Shown in pieces: positions 35,548 to 37,045 of a DNA stretch of 37,045 nt. The stretch comes from Oscillatoria sp. (GTDB taxonomy: Bacteria; Cyanobacteriota; Cyanobacteriia; Cyanobacteriales; Laspinemataceae). Position numbers and translations under genes: made by a program. The stretch spans positions 1 through 37,045 of the forward strand of contig JAABSJ010000031.1 in NCBI GenBank assembly GCA_011390515.1, in the 5' to 3' direction. The notes below the pieces were generated by a model, which worked only from the letters and a program-made list of their open reading frames with translations, made no database searches and was not told where the DNA came from. Numbering within the stretch: the stretch's first letter is position 1; each line of letters begins with the position of its first letter.

Positions 35548-36474
35548 ATGAAAATTGCGATCGCCGGTGCAACCGGATTCGTGGGCAGTCGATTAGTGGA
35601 GAGACTGCAACAAGCGGGTGATCAAGTCTTAATCTTAACCCGCAATCCCACCAAAGCCAAGCGCGTCTTTCCCGATGCCGCCTTCCCCAATTTAGAAATC
35701 GTGGCCTATACCCCCACCGAATCCGGTCCCTGGCAACAAGCACTTAGCGGGTGTGATGGGGTGGTAAATCTTGCCGGTGCTCCCATCGCCGACGAACGCT
35801 GGACTCCCGAACGCAAACAGGAGATTCTCAACAGTCGCAAACTTGGAACTCGCAAAATTGTCGAGGCGATCGCCACTGCCAATCCCAAACCCTCCGTCCT
35901 CGTCAATTCTTCCGCCATTGGATACTACGGTAGCAGCCAAACCGCCACCTTTGACGAAACCAGCGCCTCCGGTAACGATTTTCTCGCCCAAGTCTGTCAG
36001 GAGTGGGAAAACGAGGCGCAACAGGTCAAGCAATCCGGGACCCGCTTGGCAATTATTCGGACTGGCATCGTCGTCGGCAACGGAGGGGCGATCGCCAAAA
36101 TGCTCACACCCTTTCGACTCCTCGCCGGAGGCCCTCTCGGCAGCGGTCATCAATGGTTTTCCTGGATTCATCGCGAAGACCTAGTAACCCTGATTCTCTT
36201 GGCCTTACACAGGTCCGATATCCAAGGCATCCTCAACGGCACCGCCCCCAACCCCGTCCGCATGAACGAATTATGCCAGATTCTCGGACAAGTCCTCCAT
36301 CGTCCCTCCTGGTTACCCGTCCCGGATTTTGCCCTCCACCTAATCCTCGGTGAAGCAGCACAAGTCGTCCTAGAAGGACAACAAGTGTTACCCAAACGCC
36401 CCCTAGAATACGGTTTCGACTACCGCTATCCCACCATCAAACCCGCCCTAGAAGAAGTGGTATCTCACGGGTAA
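35548..36474 (+). CDS. TIGR01777 family NAD(P)-dependent epimerase (YfcH-like)
   Basis: A 308-residue atypical short-chain dehydrogenase (SDR39U1 class). The Rossmann motif GATGFVGSRL is at 7-16. GCDGVVNLAGAPIADERWTP near residue 70-89 is a hallmark of the family, together with SAIGYYGSSQTATFDETSASGNDFLAQVCQEWE near 123-155 (the Y-x-x-x-K catalytic pair is altered in this group) and a C-terminal DUF1731 region (about 255-305; LPVPDFALHLILGEAAQVVLEGQ, then PKRPLEYGFDYRYP). Substrate unknown; plant homologues are plastid-located, and E. coli YfcH is a relative. ATG 35548 without a strong Shine-Dalgarno. Apparently monocistronic, followed by a repeat field. Confidence 0.9.
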   Translation: MKIAIAGATGFVGSRLVERLQQAGDQVLILTRNPTKAKRVFPDAAFPNLEIVAYTPTESGPWQQALSGCDGVVNLAGAPIADERWTPERKQEILNSRKLGTRKIVEAIATANPKPSVLVNSSAIGYYGSSQTATFDETSASGNDFLAQVCQEWENEAQQVKQSGTRLAIIRTGIVVGNGGAIAKMLTPFRLLAGGPLGSGHQWFSWIHREDLVTLILLALHRSDIQGILNGTAPNPVRMNELCQILGQVLHRPSWLPVPDFALHLILGEAAQVVLEGQQVLPKRPLEYGFDYRYPTIKPALEEVVSHG

Positions 36475-36510
36475 CTGGAAGGACCAGAATAAAATCTAAA
36501 ATTCTTCCCC

Positions 36511-36610
36511 AGTTCGTAGTAACGACTTGCTGTCGTTATCCCCAGTTCGTAGTAACGACTTGCTGTCGTTATCCCCAGTTCGTAGTAAGGGTATTCCAAC
36601 AAATAAAATC
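36511..36610. repeat. 33-bp tandem repeat, variant with GACTTGCTGTCG core
   Basis: Copies of AGTTCGTAGTAACGACTTGC plus TGTCGTTATCCCC start at 36511 and 36544; a truncated third starts at 36577 (AGTTCGTAGTAAG). Same family as the ACGACTTCAGTCGT repeats but with a broken palindrome centre. Confidence 0.9.
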
Positions 36611-36702
36611 TTCTCGGAGAGATCCCCCCAACCCCCCTTAAGAAGGGGGGCTTTTCCAATTCTGCAAAACTTCTAATGCAGAACTTTTTTTATGGAAATC
36701 CC

Positions 36703-36830
36703 TAACGACTTCAGTCGTACTCTTAAGTTCGTAGTAACGACTTCAGTCGTACTCTTAAGTTCGTAGTAACGACTTCAGTCGTACTCTTAAGTTCGTAGTA
36801 ACGACTTCAGTCGTTATCCCCAGTTCGTCG
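36703..36830. repeat. 32-bp tandem repeat, ACGACTTCAGTCGT family
   Basis: A partial copy at 36703-36724 is followed by units starting at 36725, 36757 and 36789 (AAGTTCGTAGTAACGACTTC, then AGTCGTACTCTT). The last copy switches to the TATCCCCAGTTCG ending of the 36511 array. Contiguous units without spacers. Confidence 0.92.
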
Positions 36831-36872
36831 GATCGCTCAGGACTTACGCAGATTTTAAGAATCTACCCTAAA

Positions 36873-36906
36873 ATGTAGAGGCGATTCGCGTTCTCGCCTC
36901 TACATT
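36873..36906. repeat. AATGTAGAGGCGA palindrome copy
   Basis: AATGTAGAGGCGA and TCGCCTCTACATT flank TTCGCGTTC. Third member of the family with 23568-23601 and 33107-33142; the loop sequence differs in each copy while the 13-bp arms are constant. Confidence 0.85.
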
Positions 36907-37045
36907 GAGGGTTTAATAGACCTCTTGCAAAAAAAAGGATTGATCCCCCCAACCCCCCTTAAAAAGGGGGGCTTTAAAGAATAAGGATTGATCCCCCCAA
37001 CCCCCCTTAGAGATCCCCCTCCCGTCCCCCTTAGATCCCCCTCCC

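Larger units (their letters stand above)
36475..37045. other. 571-bp terminal region made of dispersed repeats
   Basis: No gene. It holds two tandem arrays (36511-36576, then 36725-36820), the C-rich repeat (36616-36654, 36942-36974, 36986-37009), an AATGTAGAGGCGA palindrome (36873-36906), and GGTATTCCAACAAATAAAAT near 36589, which recurs inverted at about 27232-27252. The words AATAGACCTCTTGCAAAA near 36916 resemble common cyanobacterial insertion sequence flanks. The window ends within the C-rich repeats. Confidence 0.85.

Overview
The window is a filamentous-type cyanobacterial chromosome segment, probably Oscillatoriales-like. The HIP1 octamer GCGATCGC is frequent (for example 1356-1363 and 1613-1620). 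Typical cyanobacterial families are present: Ycf49/DUF2499, DUF3593, a three-part RibBA, an Rcp1-like regulator next to PAS-rich kinases, and an HPF with a cold-shock tail. Intergenic space is full of palindromic dispersed repeats. I saw no rRNA, tRNA, CRISPR array, phage gene or intact transposase. The species assignment is inference.

Layout. 1-770 (minus): DUF3593 and DUF2499 membrane proteins. 941-4356 (plus): pyruvyl transferase CsaB, tRNA m7G46 methyltransferase TrmB, and an AzgA-like purine permease. 4777-6965 (plus): two PRC-barrel/DUF2382 stress-type proteins separated by a repeat and two hairpins. 7284-10073 (minus): a 929-residue multidomain response regulator (receiver, winged helix, degenerate receiver, HPt, two receivers, GGDEF). 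10074-11354: a 1.28 kb gap with no recognisable gene. 11355-11837 (plus): an orphan, divergent ATP synthase epsilon-like gene. 12045-17618 (minus): an EamA exporter, LigA, and an FtsX permease/ATPase pair. 17955-19652 (plus): RibBA. 19987-27093 (plus): a signalling cluster of a PAS6 histidine kinase, an Rcp1-like receiver and a hybrid kinase. 27798-32109 (minus): TPR-methyltransferase, aspartate aminotransferase and DhnA/FbaB-type aldolase. 32412-36474 (plus): HPF-CSD, a glycine-zipper stress protein, two tandemly duplicated secreted SH3b proteins, and a TIGR01777 epimerase. 36475-37045: a repeat field.

How the genes fit together. The kinase, receiver and hybrid kinase at 19987-27093 look like a phosphorelay set. 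The 929-residue regulator could link phosphorelay to both transcription and cyclic-di-GMP. The PRC-barrel, HPF-CSD, glycine-zipper and SH3b genes have a stress or envelope flavour, but nothing in the sequence joins them into one regulon. The rest is ordinary housekeeping metabolism.

The most unusual content is non-coding. There is a 246-bp MITE-like element with 16-bp terminal inverted repeats and a perfect 12-bp target duplication (27354-27623). There is a 326-bp foldback element with interleaved inverted repeats (15359-15684). A 32-35-bp tandem repeat family built on ACGACTKMAGTCGT occurs throughout, and one copy supplies the stop codon of an ABC ATPase gene. Two dispersed hairpin families show compensatory base changes between copies. 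Among proteins, the best leads are the orphan epsilon subunit, the three SH3b modules each bracketed by cysteines exactly 60 residues apart, and the 929-residue regulator.
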